Assembly (NCBI GenBank): GCA_028622995.1 | Contig: JAJQJQ010000002.1 | Location: 8,742,001-8,806,000, forward strand | DNA length: 64,000 bases | Origin: Panagrolaimus kolymaensis | Taxonomy: Eukaryota > Nematoda > Chromadorea > Rhabditida > Panagrolaimidae | Direction: 5' to 3' | In this document: one piece after another, positions 38,400-51,055 of the stretch | How positions within the stretch are numbered: position 1 is the first letter of the stretch | Layout: every line of letters begins with the position of its first letter | Made by a program: the position numbers and the translations under genes | The notes under the pieces: generated by a model | What the model was told of the DNA's origin: nothing | The model's input: the letters and a program-made list of their open reading frames with translations, nothing else | Databases searched by the model: none

Positions 38400-41200
38400 A
38401 ATTTTCTTAAAACATTTTTTCTAGCCCAACAACACTGTAAAGCATCGTGGTTTTTTATTTTCCCTTCATCAAATTTTTCATCCAAACTATGTTTTATTTG
38501 TTTTGGATTTTAAGTAAATTCATAAACTATTTTTTTTGTTCGAATTTTCTTAAAACATTTATCTAGCCCAACAACACTGTAAAGCATCGAGGTTTTTTAT
38601 TTTCCCTTCATACATTTTTTTATCCAAAATATGTTTTATTTGTTTTGGATTTTAAGTAAATTCATAAACTATTTTTTTTGTTCGAATTTTCTTAAAACAT
38701 TTTTTCTAGCCCAACAACACTGTAAAGCATCGTGGTTTTTTATTTTCCCTTCATCAAATTTTTCATCCAAACTATGTTTTATTTGTTTTGGATTTTAAGT
38801 AAATTCATAAACTATTTTTTTTGTTCGAATTTTCTTAAAACATTTCTCTAGCCCAACAACACTGTAAAGCATCGAGGTTTTTTATTTTCCCTTCATACAT
38901 TTTTTTATCCAAAATATGTTTTATTTGTTTTGGATTTTAAGTAAATTCATAAACTATTTTTTTTGTTCGAATTTTCTTAAAACATTTTTTCTAGCCCAAC
39001 AACACTGTAAAGCATCGTGGTTTTTTATTTTCCCTTCATCAAATTTTTCATCCAAACTATGTTTTATTTGTTTTGGATTTTAAGTAAATTCATAAACTAT
39101 TTTTTTTGTTCGAATTTTCTTAAAACATTTTTTCTAGCCCAACAACACTGTAAAGCATCGAGGTTTTTTATTTTCCCTTCATACATTTTTTTATCCAAAA
39201 TATGTTTTATTTGTTTTGGATTTTAAGTAAATTCATAAACTATTTTTTTTGTTCGAATTTTCTTAAAACATTTTTTCTAGCCCAACAACACTGTAAAGCA
39301 TCGAGGTTTTTTATTTTCCCTTCATCAAATTTTTCATCCAAACTATGTTTTATTTGTTTTGGATTTTAAGTAAATTCATAAACTATTTTTTTTGTTCGAA
39401 TTTTCTTAAAACATTTCTCTAGCCCAACAACACTGTAAAGCATCGAGGTTTTTTATTTTCCCTTCATCAAATTTTTCATCCAAACTATGTTTTATTTGTT
39501 TTGGATTTTAAGTAAATTCATAAACTATTTTTTTTGTTCGAATTTTCTTAAAACATTTCTCTAGCCCAACAACACTGTAAAGCATCGAGGTTTTTTATTT
39601 TCCCTTCATCAAATTTTTCATCCAAACTATGTTTTATTTGTTTTGGATTTTAAGTAAATTCATAAACTATTTTTTTTGTTCGAATTTTCTTAAAACATTT
39701 CTCTAGCCCAACAACACTGTAAAGCATCGAGGTTTTTTATTTTCCCTTCATACATTTTTTTATCCAAAATATGTTTTATTTGTTTTGGATTTTAAGTAAA
39801 TTCATAAACTATTTTTTTTGTTCGAATTTTCTTAAAACATTTTTTCTAGCCCAACAACACTGTAAAGCATCGTGGTTTTTTATTTTCCCTTCATCAAATT
39901 TTTCATCCAAACTATGTTTTATTTGTTTTGGATTTTAAGTAAATTCATAAACTATTTTTTTTGTTCGAATTTTCTTAAAACATTTCTCTAGCCCAACAAC
40001 ACTGTAAAGCATCGAGGTTTTTTATTTTCCCTTCATACATTTTTTTATCCAAAATATGTTTTATTTGTTTTGGATTTTAAGTAAATTCATAAACTATTTT
40101 TTTTGTTCGAATTTTCTTAAAACATTTTTTCTAGCCCAACAACACTGTAAAGCATCGTGGTTTTTTATTTTCCCTTCATCAAATTTTTCATCCAAACTAT
40201 GTTTTATTTGTTTTGGATTTTAAGTAAATTCATAAACTATTTTTTTTGTTCGAATTTTCTTAAAACATTTCTCTAGCCCAACAACACTGTAAAGCATCGA
40301 GGTTTTTTATTTTCCCTTCATACATTTTTTTATCCAAAATATGTTTTATTTGTTTTGGATTTTAAGTAAATTCATAAACTATTTTTTTTGTTCGAATTTT
40401 CTTAAAACATTTTTTCTAGCCCAACAACACTGTAAAGCATCGTGGTTTTTTATTTTCCCTTCATCAAATTTTTCATCCAAACTATGTTTTATTTGTTTTG
40501 GATTTTAAGTAAATTCATAAACTATTTTTTTTGTTCGAATTTTCTTAAAACATTTTTTCTAGCCCAACAACACTGTAAAGCATCGAGGTTTTTTATTTTC
40601 CCTTCATACATTTTTTTATCCAAAATATGTTTTATTTGTTTTGGATTTTAAGTAAATTCATAAACTATTTTTTTTGTTCGAATTTTCTTAAAACATTTTT
40701 TCTAGCCCAACAACACTGTAAAGCATCGTGGTTTTTTATTTTCCCTTCATCAAATTTTTCATCCAAACTATGTTTTATTTGTTTTGGATTTTAAGTAAAT
40801 TCATAAACTATTTTTTTTGTTCGAATTTTCTTAAAACATTTATCTAGCCCAACAACACTGTAAAGCATCGAGGTTTTTTATTTTCCCTTCATACATTTTT
40901 TTATCCAAAATATGTTTTATTTGTTTTGGATTTTAAGTAAATTCATAAACTATTTTTTTTGTTCGAATTTTCTTAAAACATTTTTTCTAGCCCAACAACA
41001 CTGTAAAGCATCGTGGTTTTTTATTTTCCCTTCATCAAATTTTTCATCCAAACTATGTTTTATTTGTTTTGGATTTTAAGTAAATTCATAAACTATTTTT
41101 TTTGTTCGAATTTTCTTAAAACATTTTTTCTAGCCCAACAACACTGTAAAGCATCGTGGTTTTTTATTTTCCCTTCATCAAATTTTTCATCCAAACTATG
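38400..41200 (+). repeat. Dimeric 285-bp higher-order repeat (GTGG / CATACAT)
   Basis: A GTGG monomer of TTTTTTCTAG type alternates with a GAGG monomer of CATACAT type. GTGG lies at 38447, 38732 and 39017, then at 39872, 40157, 40442, 40728 and 41013, steps of 285-286. Three or four non-dimeric monomers interrupt the series between 39.3 and 39.8 kb. The two identical open stretches at 39017 and 40442 are five dimers apart. Confidence 0.8.
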
Positions 41201-43149
41201 TTTTATTTGTTTTGGATTTTAAGTAAATTCATAAACTATTTTTTTTGTTCGAATTTTCTTAAAACATTTCTCTAGCCCAACAACACTGTAAAGCATCGAG
41301 GTTTTTTATTTTCCCTTCATACATTTTTTTATCCAAAATATGTTTTATTTGTTTTGGATTTTAAGTAAATTCATAAACTATTTTTTTTGTTCGAATTTTC
41401 TTAAAACATTTTTTCTAGCCCAACAACACTGTAAAGCATCGTGGTTTTTTATTTTCCCTTCATCAAATTTTTCATCCAAACTATGTTTTATTTGTTTTGG
41501 ATTTTAAGTAAATTCATAAACTATTTTTTTTGTTCGAATTTTCTTAAAACATTTCTCTAGCCCAACAACACTGTAAAGCATCGAGGTTTTTTATTTTCCC
41601 TTCATCAAATTTTTCATCCAAACTATGTTTTATTTGTTTTGGATTTTAAGTAAATTCATAAACTATTTTTTTTTGTTCGAATTTTCTTAAAACATTTCTC
41701 TAGCCCAACAACACTGTAAAGCATCGAGGTTTTTTATTTTCCCTTCATCAAATTTTTCATCCAAACTATGTTTTATTTGTTTTGGATTTTAAGTAAATTC
41801 ATAAACTATTTTTTTTGTTCGAATTTTCTTAAAACATTTCTCTAGCCCAACAACACTGTAAAGCATCGTGGTTTTTTATTTTCCCTTCATCAAATTTTTC
41901 ATCCAAACTATGTTTTATTTGTTTTGGATTTTAAGTAAATTCATAAACTATTTTTTTTGTTCGAATTTTCTTAAAACATTTCTCTAGCCCAACAACACTG
42001 TAAAGCATCGAGGTTTTTTATTTTCCCTTCATACATTTTTTTATCCAAAATATGTTTTATTTGTTTTGGATTTTAAGTAAATTCATAAACTATTTTTTTT
42101 GTTCGAATTTTCTTAAAACATTTTTTCTAGCCCAACAACACTGTAAAGCATCGAGGTTTTTTATTTTCCCTTCATACATTTTTTTATCCAAAATATGTTT
42201 TATTTGTTTTGGATTTTAAGTAAATTCATAAACTATTTTTTTTGTTCGAATTTTCTTAAAACATTTCTCTAGCCCAACAACACTGTAAAGCATCGAGGTT
42301 TTTTATTTTCCCTTCATCAAATTTTTCATCCAAACTATGTTTTATTTGTTTTGGATTTTAAGTAAATTCATAAACTATTTTTTTTGTTCGAATTTTCTTA
42401 AAACATTTCTCTAGCCCAACAACACTGTAAAGCATCGAGGTTTTTTATTTTCCCTTCATACATTTTTTTATCCAAAATATGTTTTATTTGTTTTGGATTT
42501 TAAGTAAATTCATAAACTATTTTTTTTGTTCGAATTTTCTTAAAACATTTCTCTAGCCCAACAACACTGTAAAGCATCGAGGTTTTTTATTTTCCCTTCA
42601 TACATTTTTTTATCCAAAATATGTTTTATTTGTTTTGGATTTTAAGTAAATTCATAAACTATTTTTTTTGTTCGAATTTTCTTAAAACATTTATCTAGCC
42701 CAACAACACTGTAAAGCATCGAGGTTTTTTATTTTCTTTTCATCAAATTTTTCATCCAAACTATGTTTTATTTGTTTTGGATTTTAAGTAAATTCATAAA
42801 CTTTTTTTTTGTTCGAATTTTCTTAAAACATTTTTTCTAGCCCAACAACACTGTAAAGCATCGAGGTTTTTTATTTTCCCTTCATCAAATTTTTCATCCA
42901 AACTATGTTTTATTTGTTTTGAATTTTAAGTAAATTCATAAACTATTTTTTTTGTTCGAATTTTCTTAAAACATTTTTTCTAGCCCAACAACACTGTAAA
43001 GCATCGAGGTTTTTTATTTTCTTTTCATCAAATTTTTCATCCAAACTATGTTTTATTTGTTTTGGATTTTAAGTAAATTCATAAACTTTTTTTTTGTTCG
43101 AATTTTCTTAAAACATTTTTTCTAGCCCAACAACACTGTAAAGCATCGA

Positions 43150-46100
43150 GGTTTTTTATTTTCCCTTCATCAAATTTTTCATCCAAACTATGGTTTATTT
43201 GTTTTGGATTTTAAGTAAATTCATAAACTTTTTTTTTGTTCGAATTTTCTTAAAACATTTTTTCTAGCCCAACAACACTGTAAAGCATCGAGGTTTTTTA
43301 TTTTCCCTTCATCAAACTTTTCATCCAAACTATGTTTTATTTGTTTTGGATTTTAAGTAAATTCATAAACTATTTTTTTTGTTCGAATTTTCTTAAAACA
43401 TTTATCTAGCCCAACAACACTGTAAAGCATCGAGGTTTTTTATTTTCCCTTCATCAAATTTTTCATCCAAACTATGTTTTATTTGTTTTGAATTTTAAGT
43501 AAATTCATAAACTATTTTTTTTGTTCGAATTTTCTTAAAACATTTTTTCTAGCCCAAAAACACTGTAAAGCATCGAGGTTTTTTATTTTCCCTTCATCAA
43601 ATTTTTCATCCAAACTATGTTTTATTTGTTTTGAATTTTAAGTAAATTCATAAACTATTTTTTTTGTTCGAATTTTCTTAAAACATTTATCTAGCCCAAC
43701 AACACTGTAAAGCATCGAGGTTTTTTATTTTCCCTTCATCAAATTTTTCATCCAAACTATGTTTTATTTGTTTTGGATTTTAAGTAAATTCATAAACTAT
43801 TTTTTTTGTTCGAATTTTCTTAAAACATTTTTTCTAGCGCAACAACACTGTAAAGCATCGAGGTTTTTTATTTTCTTTTCATCAAATTTTTCATCCAAAC
43901 TATGTTTTATTTGTTTTGGATTTTAAGTAAATTCATAAACTATTGTTTTGTTCGAATTTTCTTAAAACATTTATCTAGCCCAACAACACTGTAAAGCATC
44001 GTGGTTTTTTATTTTCCCTTCATCAAATTTTTCATCCAAACTATGTTTTATTTGTTTTGGATTTTAAGTAAATTCATAAACTATTTTTTTTGTTCGAATT
44101 TTCTTAAAACATTTTTTCTAGCGCAACAACACTGTAAAGCATCGAGGTTTTTTATTTTCCCTTCATCAAATTTTTCATCCAAACAATGTTTTATTTGTTT
44201 TGGATTTTAAGTAAATTCATAAACTATTGTTTTGTTCGAATTTTCTTAAAACATTTATCTAGCCCAACAACACTGTAAAGCATCGTGGTTTTTTATTTTC
44301 CCTTCATCAAATTTTTCATCCAAACTATGTTTTATTTGTTTTGGATTTTAAGTAAATTCATAAACTATTTTTTTTGTTCGAATTTTCTTAAAACATTTAT
44401 CTAGCCCAACAACACTGTAAAGCATCGAGGTTTTTTATTTTCCCTTCATCAAATTTTTCATCCAAACTATGTTTTATTTGTTTTGGATTTTAAGTAAATT
44501 CATAAACTTTTTTTTTGTTCGAATTTTCTTAAAACATTTTTTCTAGCCCAACAACACTGTAAAGCATCGTGGTTTTTTATTTTCCCTTCATCAAATTTTT
44601 CATCCAAACTATGTTTTATTTGTTTTGGATTTTAAGTAAATTCATAAACTATTGTTTTGTTCGAATTTTCTTAAAACATTTATCTAGCCCAACAACACTG
44701 TAAAGCATCGTGGTTTTTTATTTTCCCTTCATCAAATTTTTCATCCAAACTATGTTTTATTTGTTTTGGATTTTAAGTAAATTCATAAACTATTGTTTTG
44801 TTCGAATTTTCTTAAAACATTTATCTAGCCCAACAACACTGTAAAGCATCGTGGTTTTTTATTTTCCCTTCATCAAATTTTTCATCCAAACTATGTTTTA
44901 TTTGTTTTGGATTTTAAGTAAATTCATAAACTTTTTTTTTGTTCGAATTTTCTTAAAACATTTTTTCTAGCCCAACAACACTGTAAAGCATCGAGGTTTT
45001 TTATTTTCCCTTCATCAAATTTTTCATCCAAACTATGTTTTATTTGTTTTGAATTTTAAGTAAATTCATAAACTATTTTTTTTGTTCGAATTTTCTTAAA
45101 ACATTTTTTCTAGCCCAACAACACTGTAAAGCATCGAGGTTTTTTATTTTCCCTTCATCAAATTTTTCATCCAAACTATGTTTTATTTGTTTTGGATTTT
45201 AAGTAAATTCATAAACTTTTTTTTTGTTCGAATTTTCTTAAAACATTTTTTCTAGCCCAACAACACTGTAAAGCATCGAGGTTTTTTATTTTCCCTTCAT
45301 CAAATTTTTCATCCAAACTATGTTTTATTTGTTTTGAATTTTAAGTAAATTCATAAACTATTTTTTTTGTTCGAATTTTCTTAAAACATTTTTTCTAGCC
45401 CAACAACACTGTAAAGCATCGAGGTTTTTTTTTTTTCCCTTCATCAAATTTTTCATCCAAACTATGTTTTATTTGTTTTGGATTTTAAGTAAATTCATAA
45501 ACTATTTTTTTTGTTCGAATTTTCTTAAAACATTTCTCTAGCCCAACAACACTGTAAAGCATCGAGGTTTTTTATTTTCCCTTCATCAAATTTTTCATCC
45601 AAACTATGTTTTATTTGTTTTGAATTTTAAGTAAATTCATAAACTATTTTTTTTGTTCGAATTTTCTTAAAACATTTTTTCTAGCCCAACAACACTGTAA
45701 AGCATCGAGGTTTTTTTTTTTTCCCTTCATCAAATTTTTCATCCAAACTATGTTTTATTTGTTTTGGATTTTAAGTAAATTCATAAACTATTTTTTTTGT
45801 TCGAATTTTCTTAAAACATTTCTCTAGCCCAACAACACTGTAAAGCATCGAGGTTTTTTATTTTCCCTTCATCAAATTTTTCATCCAAACTATGTTTTAT
45901 TTGTTTTGGATTTTAAGTAAATTCATAAACTATTGTTTTTTTCGAATTTTCTTAAAACATTTATCTAGCCCAACAACACTGTAAAGCATCGAGGTTTTTT
46001 ATTTTCCCTTCATCAAATTTTTCATCCAAACTATGGTTTATTTGTTTTGGATTTTAAGTAAATTCATAAACTATTTTTTTGTTCGAATTTTCTTAAAACA

Positions 46101-47270
46101 TTTCTCTAGCGCAACAACACTGTAAAGCATCGAGGTTTTTTATTTTCCCTTCATCAAATTTTTCATCCAAACTATGTTTTATTTGTTTTGGATTTTAAGT
46201 AAATTCATAAACTTTTTTTTTGTTCGAATTTTCTTAAAACATTTATCTAGCCCAACAACACTGTAAAGCATCGAGGTTTTTTATTTTCCCTTCATCAAAT
46301 TTTTCATCCAAACTATGGTTTATTTGTTTTGGATTTTAAGTAAATTCATAAACTATTTTTTTTGTTCGAATTTTCTTAAAACATTTATCTAGCCCAACAA
46401 CACTGTAAAGCATCGAGGTTTTTTATTTTCCCTTCATCAAATTTTTCATCCAAACTATGTTTTATTTGTTTTGGATTTTATTTAAATTCATAAACTATTT
46501 TTTTTGTTCGAATTTTCTTAAAACATTTTTTCTAGCCCAACAACACTGTAAAGCATCGAGGTTTTTTATTTTCCCTTCATCAAATTTTTCATCCAAACTA
46601 TGGTTTATTTGTTTTGGATTTTAAGTAAATTCATAAACTATTTTTTTTGTTCGAATTTTCTTAAAACATTTATCTAGCCCAACAACACTGTAAAGCATCG
46701 AGGTTTTTTATTTTCCCTTCATCAAATTTTTCATCCAAACTATGGTTTATTTGTTTTGGATTTTAAGTAAATTCATAAACTATTTTTTTTGTTCGAATTT
46801 TCTTAAAACATTTATCTAGCCCAACAACACTGTAAAGCATCGAGGTTTTTTATTTTCCCTTCATCAAATTTTTCATCCAAACTATGTTTTATTTGTTTTG
46901 GATTTTAAGTAAATTCATAAACTATTTTTTTTGTTCGAATTTTCTTAAAACATTTCTTTAGCCCAACAACACTGTAAAGCATCGAGGTTTTTTATTTTCC
47001 CTTCATCAAATTTTTTATCCAAAATATGTTTTATTAGTTTAGGAAATTAAGCAAATTTTAAAAAATTATTTTTTTTGTTCGAATTTTCTTAAAACATTTC
47101 TCTAGCAAAAAACACTGTAAAGCATCGAGGTTTTTTATTTTCCCTTCATCAAATTTTTCATCCAAACTATGTTTTATTAGTTTAGGAAATTAAGCAAATT
47201 TTAAAAAATTATTTTTTTTGTTCGAATTTTCTTAAAACATTTCTCTAGCAAAAAACACTGTAAAGCATCG
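43150..47270 (+). repeat. Large tandem duplication, left copy
   Basis: This 4.1-kb block is followed directly by a second copy. Paired markers are CTATGG at 43188/47310, ATCAAACTTTTC at 43311/47433 and the GTGG open stretch at 44001/48122 (offset 4,121-4,122). Then come T13-14 runs after GAGG at 45421/49257 and 45707/49543, TTTTATTTAAATTC at 46481/50317 and the divergent AGGAAATTAAGC at 47041/50877 (offset 3,836). The 285-base fall in offset means the left copy has two extra monomers near 44.6-45.2 kb. Confidence 0.85.
47011..47260 (+). repeat. Divergent monomers (TTAGGAAATTAAGC type), first pair
   Basis: Two monomers replace the usual TTGTTTTGGATTTTAAGTAAATTCATAAAC block with TTAGTTTAGGAAATTAAGC, AAATTTTAAAAAATTA and then the usual T tract, and TAGCCCAACAACACTG by TAGCAAAAAACACTG. 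They are the most diverged units I found in the array and lie at the right edge of the left 4.1-kb copy. Confidence 0.85.
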
Positions 47271-50200
47271 AGGTTTTTTATTTTCCCTTCATCAAATTTT
47301 TCATCCAAACTATGGTTTATTTGTTTTGGATTTTAAGTAAATTCATAAACTTTTTTTTTGTTCGAATTTTCTTAAAACATTTTTTCTAGCCCAACAACAC
47401 TGTAAAGCATCGAGGTTTTTTATTTTCCCTTCATCAAACTTTTCATCCAAACTATGTTTTATTTGTTTTGGATTTTAAGTAAATTCATAAACTATTTTTT
47501 TTGTTCGAATTTTCTTAAAACATTTATCTAGCCCAACAACACTGTAAAGCATCGAGGTTTTTTATTTTCCCTTCATCAAATTTTTCATCCAAACTATGTT
47601 TTATTTGTTTTGAATTTTAAGTAAATTCATAAACTATTTTTTTTGTTCGAATTTTCTTAAAACATTTATCTAGCCCAACAACACTGTAAAGCATCGAGGT
47701 TTTTTATTTTCCCTTCATCAAATTTTTCATCCAAACTATGTTTTATTTGTTTTGAATTTTAAGTAAATTCATAAACTATTTTTTTTGTTCGAATTTTCTT
47801 AAAACATTTATCTAGCCCAACAACACTGTAAAGCATCGAGGTTTTTTATTTTCCCTTCATCAAATTTTTCATCCAAACTATGTTTTATTTGTTTTGGATT
47901 TTAAGTAAATTCATAAACTATTTTTTTTGTTCGAATTTTCTTAAAACATTTTTTCTAGCGCAACAACACTGTAAAGCATCGAGGTTTTTTATTTTCTTTT
48001 CATCAAATTTTTCATCCAAACTATGTTTTATTTGTTTTGGATTTTAAGTAAATTCATAAACTATTGTTTTGTTCGAATTTTCTTAAAACATTTATCTAGC
48101 CCAACAACACTGTAAAGCATCGTGGTTTTTTATTTTCCCTTCATCAAATTTTTCATCCAAACTATGTTTTATTTGTTTTGGATTTTAAGTAAATTCATAA
48201 ACTATTTTTTTTGTTCGAATTTTCTTAAAACATTTTTTCTAGCGCAACAACACTGTAAAGCATCGAGGTTTTTTATTTTCCCTTCATCAAATTTTTCATC
48301 CAAACTATGTTTTATTTGTTTTGGATTTTAAGTAAATTCATAAACTATTGTTTTGTTCGAATTTTCTTAAAACATTTATCTAGCCCAACAACACTGTAAA
48401 GCATCGTGGTTTTTTATTTTCCCTTCATCAAATTTTTCATCCAAACTATGTTTTATTTGTTTTGGATTTTAAGTAAATTCATAAACTATTTTTTTTGTTC
48501 GAATTTTCTTAAAACATTTATCTAGCCCAACAACACTGTAAAGCATCGAGGTTTTTTATTTTCCCTTCATCAAATTTTTCATCCAAACTATGTTTTATTT
48601 GTTTTGGATTTTAAGTAAATTCATAAACTTTTTTTTTGTTCGAATTTTCTTAAAACATTTTTTCTAGCCCAACAACACTGTAAAGCATCGTGGTTTTTTA
48701 TTTTCCCTTCATCAAATTTTTCATCCAAACTATGTTTTATTTGTTTTGGATTTTAAGTAAATTCATAAACTATTGTTTTGTTCGAATTTTCTTAAAACAT
48801 TTATCTAGCCCAACAACACTGTAAAGCATCGTGGTTTTTTATTTTCCCTTCATCAAATTTTTCATCCAAACTATGTTTTATTTGTTTTGGATTTTAAGTA
48901 AATTCATAAACTATTGTTTTGTTCGAATTTTCTTAAAACATTTATCTAGCCCAACAACACTGTAAAGCATCGAGGTTTTTTATTTTCCCTTCATCAAATT
49001 TTTCATCCAAACTATGTTTTATTTGTTTTGGATTTTAAGTAAATTCATAAACTTTTTTTTTGTTCGAATTTTCTTAAAACATTTTTTCTAGCCCAACAAC
49101 ACTGTAAAGCATCGAGGTTTTTTATTTTCCCTTCATCAAATTTTTCATCCAAACTATGTTTTATTTGTTTTGAATTTTAAGTAAATTCATAAACTATTTT
49201 TTTTGTTCGAATTTTCTTAAAACATTTTTTCTAGCCCAACAACACTGTAAAGCATCGAGGTTTTTTTTTTTTCCCTTCATCAAATTTTTCATCCAAACTA
49301 TGTTTTATTTGTTTTGGATTTTAAGTAAATTCATAAACTATTTTTTTTGTTCGAATTTTCTTAAAACATTTCTCTAGCCCAACAACACTGTAAAGCATCG
49401 AGGTTTTTTATTTTCCCTTCATCAAATTTTTCATCCAAACTATGTTTTATTTGTTTTGAATTTTAAGTAAATTCATAAACTATTTTTTTTGTTCGAATTT
49501 TCTTAAAACATTTTTTCTAGCCCAACAACACTGTAAAGCATCGAGGTTTTTTTTTTTTCCCTTCATCAAATTTTTCATCCAAACTATGTTTTATTTGTTT
49601 TGGATTTTAAGTAAATTCATAAACTATTTTTTTTGTTCGAATTTTCTTAAAACATTTCTCTAGCCCAACAACACTGTAAAGCATCGAGGTTTTTTATTTT
49701 CCCTTCATCAAATTTTTCATCCAAACTATGTTTTATTTGTTTTGGATTTTAAGTAAATTCATAAACTATTGTTTTTTTCGAATTTTCTTAAAACATTTAT
49801 CTAGCCCAACAACACTGTAAAGCATCGAGGTTTTTTATTTTCCCTTCATCAAATTTTTCATCCAAACTATGGTTTATTTGTTTTGGATTTTAAGTAAATT
49901 CATAAACTATTTTTTTGTTCGAATTTTCTTAAAACATTTCTCTAGCGCAACAACACTGTAAAGCATCGAGGTTTTTTATTTTCCCTTCATCAAATTTTTC
50001 ATCCAAACTATGTTTTATTTGTTTTGGATTTTAAGTAAATTCATAAACTTTTTTTTTGTTCGAATTTTCTTAAAACATTTATCTAGCCCAACAACACTGT
50101 AAAGCATCGAGGTTTTTTATTTTCCCTTCATCAAATTTTTCATCCAAACTATGGTTTATTTGTTTTGGATTTTAAGTAAATTCATAAACTATTTTTTTTG

Positions 50201-51055
50201 TTCGAATTTTCTTAAAACATTTATCTAGCCCAACAACACTGTAAAGCATCGAGGTTTTTTATTTTCCCTTCATCAAATTTTTCATCCAAACTATGTTTTA
50301 TTTGTTTTGGATTTTATTTAAATTCATAAACTATTTTTTTTGTTCGAATTTTCTTAAAACATTTTTTCTAGCCCAACAACACTGTAAAGCATCGAGGTTT
50401 TTTATTTTCCCTTCATCAAATTTTTCATCCAAACTATGGTTTATTTGTTTTGGATTTTAAGTAAATTCATAAACTATTTTTTTTGTTCGAATTTTCTTAA
50501 AACATTTATCTAGCCCAACAACACTGTAAAGCATCGAGGTTTTTTATTTTCCCTTCATCAAATTTTTCATCCAAACTATGGTTTATTTGTTTTGGATTTT
50601 AAGTAAATTCATAAACTATTTTTTTTGTTCGAATTTTCTTAAAACATTTATCTAGCCCAACAACACTGTAAAGCATCGAGGTTTTTTATTTTCCCTTCAT
50701 CAAATTTTTCATCCAAACTATGTTTTATTTGTTTTGGATTTTAAGTAAATTCATAAACTATTTTTTTTGTTCGAATTTTCTTAAAACATTTCTTTAGCCC
50801 AACAACACTGTAAAGCATCGAGGTTTTTTATTTTCCCTTCATCAAATTTTTTATCCAAAATATGTTTTATTAGTTTAGGAAATTAAGCAAATTTTAAAAA
50901 ATTATTTTTTTTGTTCGAATTTTCTTAAAACATTTCTCTAGCAAAAAACACTGTAAAGCATCGAGGTTTTTTATTTTCCCTTCATCAAATTTTTCATCCA
51001 AACTATGTTTTATTAGTTTAGGAAATTAAGTAAATTTTAAAAAATTATTTTTTTT
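47271..51055 (+). repeat. Large tandem duplication, right copy
   Basis: Direct repeat of the block at 43150-47270, with the same ordered set of private variants, two monomers shorter. The left junction falls between 47252 and 47310, where TAGCAAAAAACACTG gives way to a CTATGG/T9 monomer like that at 43188. It ends within the divergent monomers at about 51027. Confidence 0.85.
50847..51055 (+). repeat. Divergent monomers, second pair, with a hybrid unit
   Basis: Copy of the divergent units at a 3,836-base offset. The second unit here reads TTAGGAAATTAAGTAAATTTT rather than AAGCAAATTTT and is followed by the ordinary TAGCCCAAC, so it looks like a junction between divergent and standard monomer types. 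Confidence 0.8.

Larger units (their letters stand above)
29941..42625 (+). repeat. CATACAT subfamily domain
   Basis: About 12.7 kb in which a second monomer type appears, with TTCATACATTTTTTTATCC and AAAATATG in place of TTCATCAAATTTTTCATCC and AAACTATG. The CATACAT form is first seen at 29941 and last near 42600 and was found nowhere else in the window. It is interspersed with ordinary CTCTAG monomers and often linked to AAATTTATAAAC. Confidence 0.85.
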
